Positions 1-13,800 of a stretch of 64,000 bases of DNA are shown piece by piece. Source of the DNA: Rutstroemia sp. NJR-2017a BVV2 (taxonomy: Eukaryota; Ascomycota; Leotiomycetes; Helotiales; Rutstroemiaceae). The stretch is from positions 868,001 to 932,000 of the forward strand of contig NJPS01000046.1 in NCBI GenBank assembly GCA_002946415.1, written 5' to 3'. The notes under the pieces are model-generated. The model searched no databases and was not told where the DNA came from. It saw only the letters and a list, made by a program, of their open reading frames with translations. The translations under genes and the position numbers were made by a program. The number at the start of each line of letters is the position of its first letter. Within the stretch, counting starts at the first letter, position 1.

Positions 1-1111
1 TGTCCCAGTCCTAACCATTTGACAGCCACAAAGCAAGGCGCTATTGTTGGAGGACAGACTTCTTGCAAGGCTCCCGAAATAGATGCCTTTGAAAAGTACC
101 TACCACCAGACGTTGATATTGTTTCCTGCCATTCCCTACATGGTCCCGCTGTCGATCCACGTGGCCAGCCACTGGTAAGTTTGTCTCTCCCTCCTCAACC
201 CGCAGCTATCTGAATTTCAACAGATCTTCATCAAACACCGCGCATCCCAAGAGAACTTTGAAAAAGTCGAGCATGTCCTCTCTTGCCTCGGCTCCAAACA
301 CCACAACCTCTCCGCTCGTGAACACGACCGTATCACCGCCGACACCCAAGCCGTGACTCACGCGGCTTTCCTCTCCATGGGCAAAGCCTGGCACGCGAAT
401 CAACAATTTCCCTGGGAAATCGCCCGCTACATCGGCGGCATCGAGAACGTCAAAATCAACCTCACTCTGCGCATCTATTCCCAGAAATGGCACGTGTACG
501 CCGGTCTAGCGATTCTGAACCCCTATGCCAAGGAGCAGATCCGAGAATACGCACAAAGCGTCACAGATCTGTATAAACTGATGCTCGGCGGTCATCGCCG
601 AGAACTGGAGGAGCGGATCAAGAGCGCAGGACGTTTCGTCTTCGGTCACCGGAAGGGGAGCTCGAATGAAGACTTACTGCTTCGTGACGAGGTCCTTGAT
701 AGGTTTTCTTTGGGTAGAAAGCCGGAGACGCCTACGCCTAATAACCATCTTTCGCTATTGGCCATCGTAGACTGCTGGGCGCGTCTCAATATCATTCCGT
801 ATGACCACATGATCTGCAGCACGCCCCTTTTCCGTCTTTGGCTTGGAGTCACAGAGTATCTCTTCCGCAACAGCAAATTACTAGATGAAGTCATCAATAC
901 CGCAATCGAAGACAATACTTTCAGATCCGATGATCTGGAGTTTACGTTTGCGGCGAGGGGATGGAGCGAGTGTGTTGAATTTGGAGATTTTGAAAGCTGG
1001 AAGGATAGGTTTGAGAAGACGCAGACGTTCTTTGCACCGAGATTTGCGGAGGCGACAAAGGTCGGCAATGAGATGATGAAGACAATTTTGCAGAATACCA
1101 AGAAGGATTGA
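1..1111 (+). CDS. TYR1: Prephenate dehydrogenase [NADP+], 3' part (5' end outside window)
   Basis: Catalyses oxidative decarboxylation of prephenate to 4-hydroxyphenylpyruvate in tyrosine synthesis (cytosol). Two exons are visible: 1-174 in frame from base 1, and 224-1111 ending in TGA. The intron at 175-223 begins GTAAGT and ends AACAG; phase 0 joins the two parts without a break. The product begins inside the catalytic region: the segment GAIVGGQTSCKAPEI and the run DIVSCHSLHGPAVDP closely match remembered yeast Tyr1, followed by SMGKAWHANQQFPWE and the helical C-terminal dimerisation part. About 353 residues are present; the NADP-binding N-terminus lies before base 1. Its 3' end faces RPS16, so the two genes are convergent. 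Confidence 0.93.
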
Positions 1112-1648
1112 CGGGCTACAGGAAGGGGTTAGCCGGTTGGGGCGTGTGGGGCGTGTGGGCTGGTGCTTCTCTAATTTTTGGGAGTTGGGGTTTGGAGTAT
1201 GGCATGGCATTCAACATCGGTTTAGCTTGAGTTTGTTCTGCTTTAGAGCACACAACAGTCACATTTGCTGCTATCTGGGTTCTTCATGTAGCATGATCTT
1301 TCTCTACTGTTTCCTTTACTCTCAGTGATGTGGAATGGAACGCCCGTTGAAATATAATGATGAAGTCTGAAAGGTGCAGATATCGCTCACAGCTGGGTAC
1401 GAGAGTATGTATACATAAACTCACATCTACATATAAATCGTCTCATGACCCACTCACATATCACCAGAATCAGGGAAAGTGTCTTGACCAAATTCTTATT
1501 TCCCCTATATGCTCCTTGTCGTGAAAGTGCCGGAATAATCTTGCATTTATCTGCCTAAAATTCTACATACCAGCAAGAAAGGCCAATCCGATGCAAATGC
1601 AGCATAACCACTCCCCCAGATCCACACTCCTCCAAGTAAACCCCTTCC
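1112..1648. other. Convergent 3' space between TYR1 and RPS16
   Basis: No ORF or RNA gene is supported. The stretch holds both 3' ends. Just past the TYR1 stop there is a G/T-rich tract (1130-1200), then A/T-richer sequence around 1350-1560, which suits poly(A) signals for both strands. I saw no repeat or mobile element. Confidence 0.6.
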
Positions 1649-2288
1649 TTAACGGTAAGACTTTTGGTATCTGGCTCTGGCTCCGGGACCTAGCACATAT
1701 ATTAGTCACGCTCAAATTTCCACCACAGCAACAAAACTGACCTCCGAATTTCTTTGGCTCGCAACGTCTGTTATCGGCAACCAACAGAGTTCTGTCGTAG
1801 GTAACGAGGGCTTGCTTCAATTGGTTCTTGGAGTGCTCATCGACGAATTTTTGGTAGTAGGCGACGATGGCCTTGGAGATGGCTTGACGGATGGCGTAGA
1901 TTTGAGATGTTTGACCACCACCGGTAACTCTGACACGGATATCGACACCGGAGAATCTCTCGAGACCGACGACGAGGAGGGGTTCGTAGACCTTGAATCT
2001 CAAGATCTCAGGTTGGACCAAGTTCAATGGCTTTCCGTTGACCTTGACAAGTCCCTTTCCGGCCTATATCCTCCTTCATTAGCACACTGATCCTTCCATT
2101 CTCGACCGGATTGGTCGGGGGGGTTCGAGGTAGGGTTGCTTGGACTCGATGCGTACCTTGCAGTGGGCGACTGCGGTGGCTATTTGTCAAATGTCAGTTT
2201 ATTGATCTCTCCAGACCATTTGGCTTATTTTGGGCAACCTACCAGTCTTCTTCTTTCCGAAGCACTGAACTGACTGAGTAGAAGCCAT
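1649..2288 (-). CDS. RPS16: 40S ribosomal protein S16 (uS9)
   Basis: Small-subunit ribosomal protein whose C-terminal tail reaches the P-site tRNA. Four exons on the minus strand: 2243-2288 (start ATG at 2288), 2157-2179, 1742-2063 and 1649-1689, giving 143 aa, the same length as yeast S16 as I recall it. Introns are 2180-2242 (GTAGGT), 2064-2156 (GTACGC, branch-like GCTAATGA) and 1690-1741 (GTCAGT). The N-terminus [15 protein letters not shown] joins ATAVAHCK, then [13 protein letters not shown] and the body [20 protein letters not shown]. The end is the family hallmark [14 protein letters not shown]. The second exon has only 23 nt. It is divergent from SNF8, with about 400 bp between the start codons. 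Confidence 0.97.
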
Positions 2289-2300
2289 TTTGGAGTATTC

Positions 2301-2437
2301 CTGTGTAGAAATCGATTTAGTATTATTCCAAGCAAGATTTTCTCCACGTGTGCGAGCCGTAGAAAGTGCGCCGCTCCCCAATTGTCCAACAATCTCCAGG
2401 AATTTCGACTCGAGCGAGGTGGTAAGAAAGGGCTTAC
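2301..2437 (-). other. Probable 5'UTR intron of RPS16
   Basis: On the minus strand, 13 nt upstream of the RPS16 ATG, there is a good acceptor (TTCTACACAG) with a branch-like ATACTAAAT. A good donor CCAAG|GTAAGC lies 137 nt upstream. Leader introns are common in fungal ribosomal-protein genes. No transcript data are available, so this rests on the signals alone. Confidence 0.65.
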
Positions 2438-2687
2438 CTTGGCGTAGATAGTCGAAGTGGTTGAAGTGCTGTCGTCGTTGTCGCGATGTTCTTTTTCGTC
2501 GGTATATTTTTCATTTGGACAAAGTGCGTACCATTCCAGCATTAGCGAAAGTGGCTAACACCAAACTAGCCTAGCACATTTCCTGTAGCACGGACCATGC
2601 TTCCAGACATCCTTATCGGATTGTGATTGCTTGTGATACTCTCATATCCTACAGTGGTGAAGACCAGTCGACGAAAGAGTCGTAACG
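2438..2687. promoter_or_regulatory. Divergent promoter region RPS16 / SNF8
   Basis: About 250 bp between the probable RPS16 leader exon and the SNF8 ATG. The two genes are head to head, so the region must serve both. I found no AAACCCTA-type telobox here, unlike in the RPS22/RPS12 promoter. Confidence 0.45.
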
Positions 2688-3523
2688 ATGTCTCGTAAAG
2701 GTGTTGGTCTGGCTGCGTTCGATCGCTCTCGAATCACGTCTGCTCAATATGCCTCTCATGGAAACAATCTACGAAGTTCTCATTCCACATCACTAGCAAC
2801 CCAACTATCCGTCTTCCGTTCTCTACTCCAGCAATTTGCTCAGACTCATGCGAAAGATATACGGTCGAATCCCACATTTCGTGCCGAATTTGCGAGAATG
2901 TGCGCAGCTATTGGAGTTGATCCACTAGCAAGCAGTAATAATGCTGGTGGAAAGGAAGGCGGAGGAAGCTTTTGGGCGCAGATGCTGGGCACAAGTGTAA
3001 ACGATTTCTATTTCGAGTTGGCTGTCAGGGTTGTGGAGGTTTGCGGAGCTACAAGGGAAGAAAACGGCGGACTTATTGGTGTTAAGGAGGTCAAAGATAG
3101 GATAATGAGTACCAGGATGGAAGGTGGAGCAGAGATCACTGAGTGCATACTACTTCACCAAGCTGATATTATTCCTCTGCTGATTGTATGTCTAGTGATG
3201 ATATTCTTCGTGCAGTGACTACTCTGAAACCTCTTGGTTCCTCATATTCTACCATAACGGTTGGCCACAAGACTTACATTCGCTCCATTCCCAAGGAGCT
3301 TAACACAGATCAGAGCGCAGTGCTCGAAGCTGCGCAATTGCTCGGATACGTCAGCGTCTCTATGCTTATGTTGAACTTGCGATGGCCAAGGGCAAGAGCC
3401 AAGACGGCCATTGAGGATCTCGTTTCCGAGAGCATGCTCTGGGTCGATAAACAGAGCGAGGAATGGGAGTACTGGAATCCTGGATTTATGATAGGAATCG
3501 AAGAATCTGGAAAGGCTGGATGA
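2688..3523 (+). CDS. SNF8: ESCRT-II subunit Vps22/Snf8
   Basis: Core subunit of the ESCRT-II complex on endosomes, needed for sorting ubiquitinated cargo into multivesicular bodies. Exons are 2688-3142 and 3196-3523. The intron 3143-3195 (GTGCAT..TCTAG) is phase 2 and gives the junction EIT-DDDILRAV. The predicted protein is 260 aa, like the human protein. The start MSRKGVGLAAFDR is the basic N-terminal stretch typical of the family. A helical region with QLSVFRSLLQQFAQTHAKDI follows, then two winged-helix domains; the second includes ILRAVTTLKPLG and the ending WVDKQSEEWEYWNPGF. An overlapping +1-frame ORF running to 3771 has no family similarity and is not annotated. Confidence 0.93.
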
Positions 3524-4239
3524 ACAGTTTTAGAAGAGGAAAAGCCAGTGATCTAGGGCATAACCCAAGTGGTTATGATTTGGAAGACGATAAAGCCACA
3601 GGCTGCAGCGGCCACGAAGAAAACGATAAGTTCGATGGTGCAAGACTCACACAACGAGATAGCGCGAGGGCCGTACGGAGTCGAGAAGAGGTAGGAACGA
3701 AGCGATATGGTGAAGTAGCCGTGGTAGAGAAAGAGGCACGCCGATTGTATGTTACAGTGAAGCCAAAATAAGACCTCCATGTCCTAGACATATTCCTTTC
3801 TGCCAAGGCCCTTCTTTCGCATGATTCTCTTTAAGCATCGAGGTCGCTCTTGTCATATTCACTACACTCTCCGTAGTTCATGTTCTTCTCAGTCCAAGCT
3901 GCAGTTACTACCAGAGTGTCATCGTTCTTTTTTATGTTGTTACATTGGTATAAGAACGGCAGGATGCTACCAAGGGCAAGCATCGCATACACCATCAGCA
4001 TTCCTGTCTTTCTCTCTAGCCAAGGACATATTCATGGCATAGCAATTTTTACGGTAACCATCATCGAAAGCGTCCAAACCACTCAAAGCACTGGTCCAGG
4101 TTCCAAGGTTTCGCTAATTGTTCTGAATGAATGCTTCTGATTACTGCAACTGTAATAGGTGGAGGACCTTAGCAGATTTTGAACCTCGTGGATCACATAC
4201 CTGAGCATGTGCATCCCTATTCTACAGTAGTATATCCTC
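3524..4239. other. 3' flank of SNF8, no gene seen
   Basis: Open frames here are short and unlike known proteins. The first 250 bp are purine-rich and probably 3'UTR. Nothing else is recognisable. Confidence 0.5.
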
Positions 4240-4800
4240 ATCTACATCCTGTTTCCACGCTACACTACTTTCCAAATTCTCTGATCTCCTCCCCTTCCAT
4301 TTGAAAGAGATTCTCTTATCATCTCGTCCCGCGACTGGCTGCAACCACGGCAATAGCATAGCGCACGCACGTAGCGTATCCGCATCTACATTTCAAATGC
4401 ACTCCCTTTCTAGCGGCATATATCTTTTCAGCACTTGTCTGACACATCCAAACCACGTCGTGCCATTCCTCAAACTTATCCCCGCAAAACACCCTCAATT
4501 ACCATAACACTTCGACAGAAAAGCTCTCTTTTCACTTCTCCTCCAAATCGAAACACCTCAAATCTCAATCTATCACAACCCCCATCAAATCTTTCCATCC
4601 ATCCATCCATCCACCCTCTAATCTAGTCCTCTCCAAAGCTTCGCAAATCCATCACACCAACCAAACACCCCTCTCCCTCTCCTCTTACCTCCCTACATAA
4701 ACAAACCCTACTCAACCTCCCGCAGCACAGTATAAACACCCCGCATTCCCCTCTCCTCCTTTCTCTTTTCCGAAATTTCAATATTCCACCCTTGGGAGAC
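4240..4800 (+). other. C/T-rich leader-like island with TATA-like site
   Basis: The plus strand is strongly pyrimidine-rich, with (CATC)n at 4592-4615 and a TATA-like GTATAAAC near 4731. It is followed abruptly by G/T-rich sequence (4800-4970). In this window such C/T-rich tracts precede real genes, so it may mark the start of an unannotated plus-strand transcript. No convincing protein follows. Confidence 0.3.
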
Positions 4801-7800
4801 GCACCTCACGGGGTGCAGGTTCGGCGTCGTGGGAAGTGGGTGTGTGGGTGCGTGGCTGAGGTGATGTAGGTTTGTTGTATGATTTTTGGTGTTGGGAGAG
4901 GTAGGGGAGAAGGTTAGATATGACGATGGATGATGGAAGGTGGTGGTGGGCAGATGGCGTATTGCACAGTCATAACGAAAGCAAACACCACAACCCTATA
5001 ACCACTTTGCATAGATAGATAGAACCAGACAAGTAGATGGTGTGTGTTTTTAGATCCAGGGGTCATCAATATAGCCAAACTATTCCAAAAACTTTCCAAA
5101 AATCTGCAAAAGCACATATGCTTTCTAAACACAATCAATTCAAGTCAATCAGCCGGTTGTTAATCCATTCGAAGCACTTCTTGGTCCCTATTATACATTC
5201 AGATTGTTGGATATCTCATAGATACATACATAGTATAACTAACTCACAGTTTCCAAAATGGATACTCTCCTCTACCTATACATACCCCTAGGGTTTGACA
5301 CTTCCGGGAAGACATAGATGTCTAGTATATTCACAAAGGCCACCCCAGAGATAAATGTATGACATGCCGACGCTTTCGCTCAGCAAGATACGCCCCGGGT
5401 AGGTTTGAAGCATGCACGGAGCTCGAGATATCCATATCCAGCCGGTTAACTGTACTGATCCTTTGCCATGGGCGGGAAGGTGAAGTCACTCCTGTTCCCT
5501 TAAAGAGAAGGAAACATCTGATTTGCAGATAGAGCATCTTGTTGATTCCACATTTACCCACTTCCCCTTCTACCCACAGCTTTCCGAGGTAGAACGTCGA
5601 CCACGGCTTCTTTCGTCCCTGCAGGGTGAATTATATGTATCTTCATATGTCCTCATCTGCTGAATCAGGTGAATCAAGCAAGCAAGGTATATATAAACCC
5701 CATCCCGTCCTTCAACTGTCCTTCCTTTCATTCCAGCGTTCTACCTCTTTCCTACCACTGCGGCCGCTCATTGTTGTGCGAGTCTGACTTCTCGTCACAT
5801 ATGCCTAGGTCAAGGTCATTCTCCACGCGCTCTAGCTATTCAAATAGAACGAAACTCACCCCAGAAATATAATTCGGGGTTCAAAAACGACGGTGAAAAC
5901 ATATAATGATAGTGAAACCATGTCATGGCAGTCAAGGTTCGAAGAAATGTTCGTTTTATTTGCTAGCCCACAGCGGGTAGATGGGTAATGTAGCTCTAAT
6001 CGATAGCGAGATCAGTACAATCGTATAATCTCGTCCTATTCGTCTAGCCGTTCCCGTTTGTTTGCCCACTGCAATCACCGGCACAGTCACAATCGCACCA
6101 TAAAGCTTGCGACCTAACTAGCAGAATCGCGTGTCCCAGTTTACAGAACACTATGTAAACCGTTCATGTTTATGATATCGAATCGCACTTCATTGTGACT
6201 GCTTTAGAGAATGTATAAGAGGGTACACCCAACACAGGAAAAGGACCTCCCGGTGGAGTGGGCATGTGTAGATGGAAGATCGGAGTTCAGTGAATACGAA
6301 AAAGCCCGTTTACATGTGCCTGAGTGCACCTACGATCAGAGAGCCGAAGAGAATACGGCGAGATGGAATATTTAAGACCTGCCATTTCCGAGCTTACGGA
6401 TAGCTCTGTTGCGGTTCCCGGCTTTGGGGAAAGTTTGGATATCATATACTTATCTCGCCCAGTTCATACGAAGATCGTAGGCATGCAAGCATGCAGTAAA
6501 AAGATGAGTTAATAGGAAAAGCATCCTCCTTGTGGATGTTAAGTCTATGTTCGACATCTCAAGGTTCGCCTGCTCATCGGGCAAAGTTCCTCTCCAACGT
6601 CTGGAACTCGTCATCGGGGACATGTAACTATCATTCACAAGCCAATACAACGGGTCATAAATCCGAGGTTGAAAGCATCTGAAGAGACACTGGTCTCTAC
6701 CCAACGACTTCATTTGCGTCCAGCTCGCAACACAGCCACCCATTCGGCAAGATGCTCGAGCCTGCGATCGAATACCAGTCGACGATGCAAGAGATGCACG
6801 TAAACATGACGGATTTCTAGTTGAGAAGAAACAAATCGAAGGGAGAACGGAATGGTCAGATAAGGTACATTGGTACATGGGCATGACGACATTGAAACTG
6901 AGAATTGAGAATAAGAATCAGAAGTATGATTCATACTATTCAATTGTTTTCTTGAGTACAAATTGAGCATATTGCAGAAACCTACTGTCGACAACCCCCC
7001 TTTTACCGTGAACGATGTATTTCCCATTACTCAATAGTTGGACCCTACATGCTTGCGAACATATGTAATGCCGTCATGAACGTACGTACACTCGTACGAC
7101 GGAAGCTATACGATTGCGCCGTCGAAATGATGGCAGCAACGATCTCCAATTTGCCGAATGTTTGAGTTGTCTACTGTACCATTGATAGTTTGAACAACCT
7201 TGGGTTAAACGTGCCACCGAACGCGAAAAGGACGTTTACCTACTGTACAAAAGGGGTTGCATGACGCAGCGGGACAAAAAGCAAAGATCTGCAATGACGA
7301 CGGCTACTGCAAGCTGCCCAATTTCTACAACGTTTCCTGACGTTGCGAATAATCATCTTCAGGCATCCCATCCCCTAAGACACACAGGGAGAGACATACA
7401 TTCATCCATCCCAAGTAATCTGCAGTCAAGCCCACGCCAAGGCCCAACGCTCACCATCTGGCTGTCAAAGGTGCAGCTGCAGTTTAGTCAATTCAGATGT
7501 TTCATATGCCGACGTGCTGCAGCATCTCGAGTCGTTTCCTACAGGAGCAGAACATGACATTCATTCGGCAACGCCGTCCAGGGAAAACGTAACTTCTACT
7601 GGCAGAGCACACGCACGCACGCGAGTCGTTTTTCTTCATGTGCAAACGCAACGCAACGCCGCCACGCCTCCCCTTGTTGCCCTCGACTCGTGATGCATTA
7701 GACGACGGGTTTTTTCACCTACAAGGGAATGTTGAAATGTGGCATAATCTCATGCAGAAGACAAAGGGTATGGACAAGACCGAGCAGACACAATAGCACC

Positions 7801-10800
7801 TCACCGCCTGCTAGATGGCCCGATTTGAGCTCGACGTGCCTGCTTGCCCACGGCTTGGCTCAAGACCGCGAGTCGCCATCCCTACCTGCCGAGAGCGACG
7901 CATCGGGGTCCCACGAGCAGAGGCAACCGGAGGAATTGTTCCTACTCCCGAAAAATTGGGGACCTGGCGATGATATGCATACGCGCTCATTTCCTGTGTG
8001 TGGCGAAGAAAAAAAAATGGACAGGAAAAAGTACACATAACTCGGTATTGAAGGTAACTGACTCGTGATATCAGGCCGAGATGCGGAGGGGGCCAGGGTT
8101 AGCGACCGCAAAAAATAGCTGTCGTTCCATTCGTCCGTTTTCCTGCCCACACACACCTCATTCTCATTTGTGTGATTCGTGAGACAGGAAGTGTTTACTG
8201 ATGAAATAAAAAAGCTGAAGAAGGGGAGATGGAGACGGCAAGCAATTGAGGGACGTTGACCCAAACATATGATTTCCAGAGTTGCATGAATAGTTTTGCG
8301 TGGAACATCCCAACCATCGAAATAGACTTTGATACTAATCGAAGCTGTCAATCCTGCGGGAGATCCGGTATCCTCGACCCTCCAGTTAGTTGCCTACAGT
8401 AGGAGTTACAGTAGTAGCACACAGTTTATGGCACGTGCATACCCCGTGTTTGAGCTCCTCCTTCGATCACACGGGGTTTCCAGCGGAACTATGTTCATGC
8501 GTTGGCAACTCACAGCACAGGTGCATGACTGTAGGTGCGAGTAGGTACTCTACCTCCGTAGTCATGTACAGTCCAGTCTGTTTAGACTGTCACCTGCAAT
8601 GTTCTGCCTTCGCTTAGGTCTCCCTAACAGATCAGACTGGTGTGCAGACGCAGGACGCAGGATGCAAGATGCAGAATAAAGTAAAGTAAACTTTTCTACA
8701 CGTCAAACAATGACGTTGGACGGCGCCTAGCTCTTGTGATACTTTCACGGCCGAGTCGGGGACGAAGATGAGAATATCTAAACCCATGTCCTTTGTTGAT
8801 ATTCTGTACCCTCTGAACATGCAGATCTGGATATTTTGCCATGGCTAGGCTCCAAATGCATGCAAATGACAGAGTTAACGGACAGATCGACGTCTTGGAA
8901 TAGACATTCCTGTATTTAGCAAATCCTCGCGGGAATGGATATCCTGCGAAAGGTACGCTCTGATCCACGGTCATTTTGCAGTAGCATCAAGTAGAGCCCG
9001 CACCCGGATATGCAGATCTAGATAAAGCAAAGCCTAGATTCTCCCCTAGACTTTCCCAGAATCAGGGACTGGGACGGACGCACCGAGACGGAACCAGTCC
9101 GTAGGTGCGAGCCTCTAAACGCGGAAACTACTGTGGTATTATCGATAGTAGGCTATGGGTGCGGTGCTTCGTGCTGTGCTGTGGATTCAACTTTGTCTAG
9201 TTGTCCAAGATTAACAGCCATGATAGCCCGCTAGGCAGGTTTCGCGAGGGTGCACGGTGGTGTTCGTACATTTCTTAGGATTTTGAGTTTAGTATGATGA
9301 ATGCACGAATGGATAAATGAATGAATTGAGTTTCTGTTAGCACGGTGGGGCACGTATTCGGCCTAATGGTGGTCGTCGTCGCATCAAGTTCAGGGGGGTG
9401 AAGCGATGAATATTAGGAATTCCCGCGCGTAATATTCTTTGTGTCACCCATGCTGGTGGCTGGAGCCTCTTTCATAGGAATCCCTGGATGTGAAATCAGG
9501 AAAACTCCAAAGCGGGCTGGCGGGCCAAGTGGGAAGGAGAGACGAATTAATTGATCCTGCTTGTCCTTGCTGGCACGCTGTGCCGCAATATCTACTCAAT
9601 ATGAATTGTATGGAATTGGACAATGATGATTATACAAGGTACCGTAGATATTGCAGGCCTGTAGCAAATGAGGGGTTTAATAAGTCATGTTGATGGGCGC
9701 AGGAGGCCTGTTTGAGGAGACAAAGTGGGACTTCGGGTTTGTGTCTGCGATGTTCGGTCATACAGTATTGTCAGGCAGAGGGGCTTGGTTTGGTATCAGA
9801 TTCTGTTGGATACAGTTCCGATTTGTACCTGGCTACCGCTGCCTGGGTGGAAGAGGGAGGTGGAGGTGGGTGGGTGGAGGCGGGTGGAGGTGACAGTGGT
9901 CACTCCTCGCCTGCGGGTGGTTACTTTCGAGCGAAAGATGTCGCGCAGGCTCCGCTACGATGGAGATGGAGAATCAAAAGAAATGGAAATATGGAGACAA
10001 GTTGTGCCTTCATTAGGAAAAGATCGGCTTTTGACCCGGTTGTTGAAGTCTTTGAACATCAACCCTGAAGTATCCGATTCCAGACAAGGTTCCTGTGTGC
10101 CCTACTCTATGTGAGAATTGAGAGAAGAGGGAAGGCAAGAGAAGAGCAGAGAAAAGATTGTACTGGCATCCGGATTGCCGTCTTAGGTATTCATAATTCG
10201 CATGACTAGCCAAAAAGGAAATCCGTGTGGGCACCGAGGATTGGACGCTCACCAACTGACAAGAACCCCCGACGGGAGAAGGGGAGAAGGAGCATGAAGT
10301 GAGCAGCCTCGCAGCGAAACTTGAACTAGAACTGTATGACATACATTAAACTTGTACTACCTCAACAGACGCGGTGACTTTTAGCTGCATTTAGAATAAG
10401 ATGCAGAATCTTGTGTTTTATTAGACACAGATCCTGATATAGCTGTTAGCCACAGATAATCCCCAGACAAGCCGCTTGCAAATCAATAAATGATAGAATG
10501 GATGACGGACAGACCGACGGGTCCTTAGCGGCGGCGATGTGACAACAGCCGATCCATGGAGGGGACTGTGCAAGAAGTGATTCTTTCTCTTGGATTTTCC
10601 ATCTGTCGGCATCATCTAGGCTTGGAAATATGCGTGTACGAAATGCAGGATGGACCATGTAACGCATGTTGAGTGGCAACTGGAAACTGGCAACTGGCAG
10701 CTGGCAGCTTGGCAAGAAAACGAGCGCACAGTCGATTGAGGGGCGCGAATATCCAAGGCAGGTGGAGAGGGATCAGAAAGTCTATAATTCTACGAAAGTA

Positions 10801-13800
10801 AAAGTCCGAAAGGCGAGAGAACCTTGAAAGCCTGACCGCATGAAAGACCAAAAGGGAAATAAAAAGCGTACGAAGTAGACGTTCGTTGTAAAAGGTGGTT
10901 GGTGGGGTGGTGATGGTGGTGGCTCTCCGTACTATCCGCTCCCTCCATGCTCTCCATCCTCCATGCCCTCCATCCTCCATGCCCTCAGTCCGGAAGTGGT
11001 CCTTGGAAGATGGCCCAAGCGAGCTACGTAGTCGAGTCTAATGTCTACTGCGTACCAAGTTTCCTTTCCAATAGAATGAAGGACGGAACTAGTCCACATT
11101 TCTTCAACAGATGATCAGTAATCGTTTCGCGACGCACAAGGTTTGGGCTATATCTCGTACAGTGCGGTTGTAGTTACCCATGCAAATAAACAATGCTTTT
11201 GCCTGTTCGACATGCCACTGCTCCAGACTCTCCGACTTTCCACCCTCAATTTGCCTCACAGTCAGGTTGGCAGTGCCGAGGGAGTTCTGCATCTGTTGAT
11301 TGGCGGTTATTATTGCCATCAAGTAATACAAACACGATAAGAATCGACTTGGTAAGAAAGTCCTGCGCATGGCATTGAGAGCAGAGACGAACTCTTCCGG
11401 TCTTTTTACGTACAGCATCAAGAATTCGCCGAGAAACTCCATGGGCCAGCGGCGACGCCCTGGTCGCCAGGAGGCTACATGATCGATGGACCAAGGTTGA
11501 CTCTGTTCTCGCAGCCAAATGTGGGGATATAGCCAGATGCAAAAATGGGTCTTTTTTCCTTTTTCCTAATGCAGCGGATTGGGGTCCAGCTGATTGGGTC
11601 CTGTTTTCGTATATTTGTTCCAATTGAAAATGTGCAAGAGAGACTTCTCAAGCTTGGGACTCGGGAGTGGAGGAAGACTGGCGCAGGCATACGAGCTTAT
11701 TTCCGTGTCGTACAGTACAATAATAGGAAATCCCAATGCATCGATGATCGGTGGCACATTACTCATGAAAAGGAAGTTGCGTTGTAAGCCTTTATCCAAA
11801 GATGCGGTGTGAAAATGCGATATGTCATATTTCCCTCTGAAACTCGAATTACTTCCTCTCTCATCTATATGTTTTCAGCTGTTGTTGCAGCTGTTGCAGC
11901 TGTTGCAGCAGTTGTCATTGTCAGTTGTCTAAACTTTCATCCCCCCCATCCAGTCGTTCAGGCTTAAACCTCTTGGTGTTAGCCATATCCTCATCTCTTA
12001 GATCGCCCCTAAACGGCGATCTGGTTTGCTTTCCCCTGGTTTTGACGTTGCAACTGATTGACTTGTACCTAGGTACTTGTATGCCTCGTCGAAATCTGGA
12101 ACATGGCAATTCCAATTCCCATTCCATCTTTGCTCTTAGTAATCCTCGTCCACCAGTCAGCGAAGAGACTGAAGAACTAAAAAAGCCTGTTCACTAGATT
12201 TTCCCATGACCGTTATGTCGGGATAGCTACTACTGCGGGTGAACGATTTTAGTAGACTGTAGCCACGACCTTAAAATGCACAACCTGTTACCCAGTCCCA
12301 GTATCGATGGAACTAAGATCTTATATCTCTCAGAGGTTATTCTGGACGACATGTCTTCAAAGCTTCACGAGAACATCCCACATTGGTACCGTTGCAATGA
12401 CTTCTGAAGCACTCGTCGGTTCCAACAGATTTCCAATCTATTCATCCTCCCACTTTTGCTTCTTGCAGCATCTCTCAGCCACACATCATCTCACCGAGTG
12501 AGGAACCATGCAGCAGGCACGTCACATCCATTTCATACGAACCTTGTACTCAGTGATAACAATAAACATCTGCCGCGCTTTCGTACTTCTCGTAGCAGTT
12601 CAATGGCCGCTCTTCAAAAGGCACGAGAACAAGAAGTGATTGCCACAGACTCTCCATATGCTCTGTACTTGGCATTACATGTAGGGTACGAGTCGCGGCG
12701 GCATTGTGGAAACGAGACATGCAGTTGTCATTCGATCAGATGGGTTTCCCTTCACCCATTGCTTACTCTTTTACGTTGGATCTCGGCGGGAGTCACGGAC
12801 AAACATTAAGTCAGATCACAACTGAACTATCGAAGAGGTATTCACCCGCCAGCTTTGGGAGATCTTAGAAGACGAATTATGGAACAGGAGTGGAGATGCA
12901 CGAAGGTATCAAGAGCTGGCCAACCCGGCAAGAACAGGGGACGCTGCGGACGTAGACTCGTAGAGACTCGAAAGTGGGCATGACCCCCCGGTACCCCTTA
13001 TAAATTTTGGGTCAGCTGAGAGACATGAAAGGTGATGTGTGTGCATTTTGCAACATCCGCTCCTCGCATCAATTGCTTTTCGCAGCGTCGAAATCCGACG
13101 ATGACTTCATCTCAGCAAGCCGAGCAATCATCCAATTTAAGAGAGTGCAAAATGCAAAAAGATGAATCATCTGGATTAGGTGAACATACCCGGGTCAGCC
13201 AATGACCGTAGCAAGCAGGTAAGAGGACCGTTTATGCCGGAAACGATGGACCACCAGGGCCCATGGGATTGTGACAGAAAAAAACACGAATAATTGGTAA
13301 CCAGACATGCCGAAACAGCCAAACTGCGGAAAGAAGAGCAGAAAATTACCTGTCACTTTCACTTTCGCTCCTCTGAAAAGCATTCGCCACTTAAATCATG
13401 TAGGTTGGTTACGTATACGACCATCATCACTGCAGCTGCATATCACATGCCAATCAAGAGGACTGCTCGAGCACAATACGTCGTAAAGGTTACATGAGAA
13501 AGATCGCGTTGAAATTTGATGAGGTCTTCGCATCGTATCGCCTCTTTCACATCGAGGCGGGACAAATCTTATCCTCTCCTAAGGCTATATCTCGGAAGGA
13601 ACAGAAACTTTCACTCAAGATATATGTCGAATGGAGATTGGATCATCGTCTCTTGTTACAGATATTCTGAGTATGATGATGTCTCGCTCGGCTTTCCTGC
13701 CATCGGTGGTTGACAACTCATCCACCGACCCCAACCTCTTTTCTTCATCAAGCACTTCGAGGTGAGGTTGAGTTTGTGCCCCTCGTCTAATCGCCAAGGA

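Noticed and set aside
3463..3771. Continuation of SNF8 in another frame (102 codons)
   Set aside because: SNF8 already ends as its family does; the extra frame is 3' flank.
7860..8351. 163-codon minus-strand ORF in the desert
   Set aside because: Composition and sequence look random; no conserved motif and no leader-like upstream tract.
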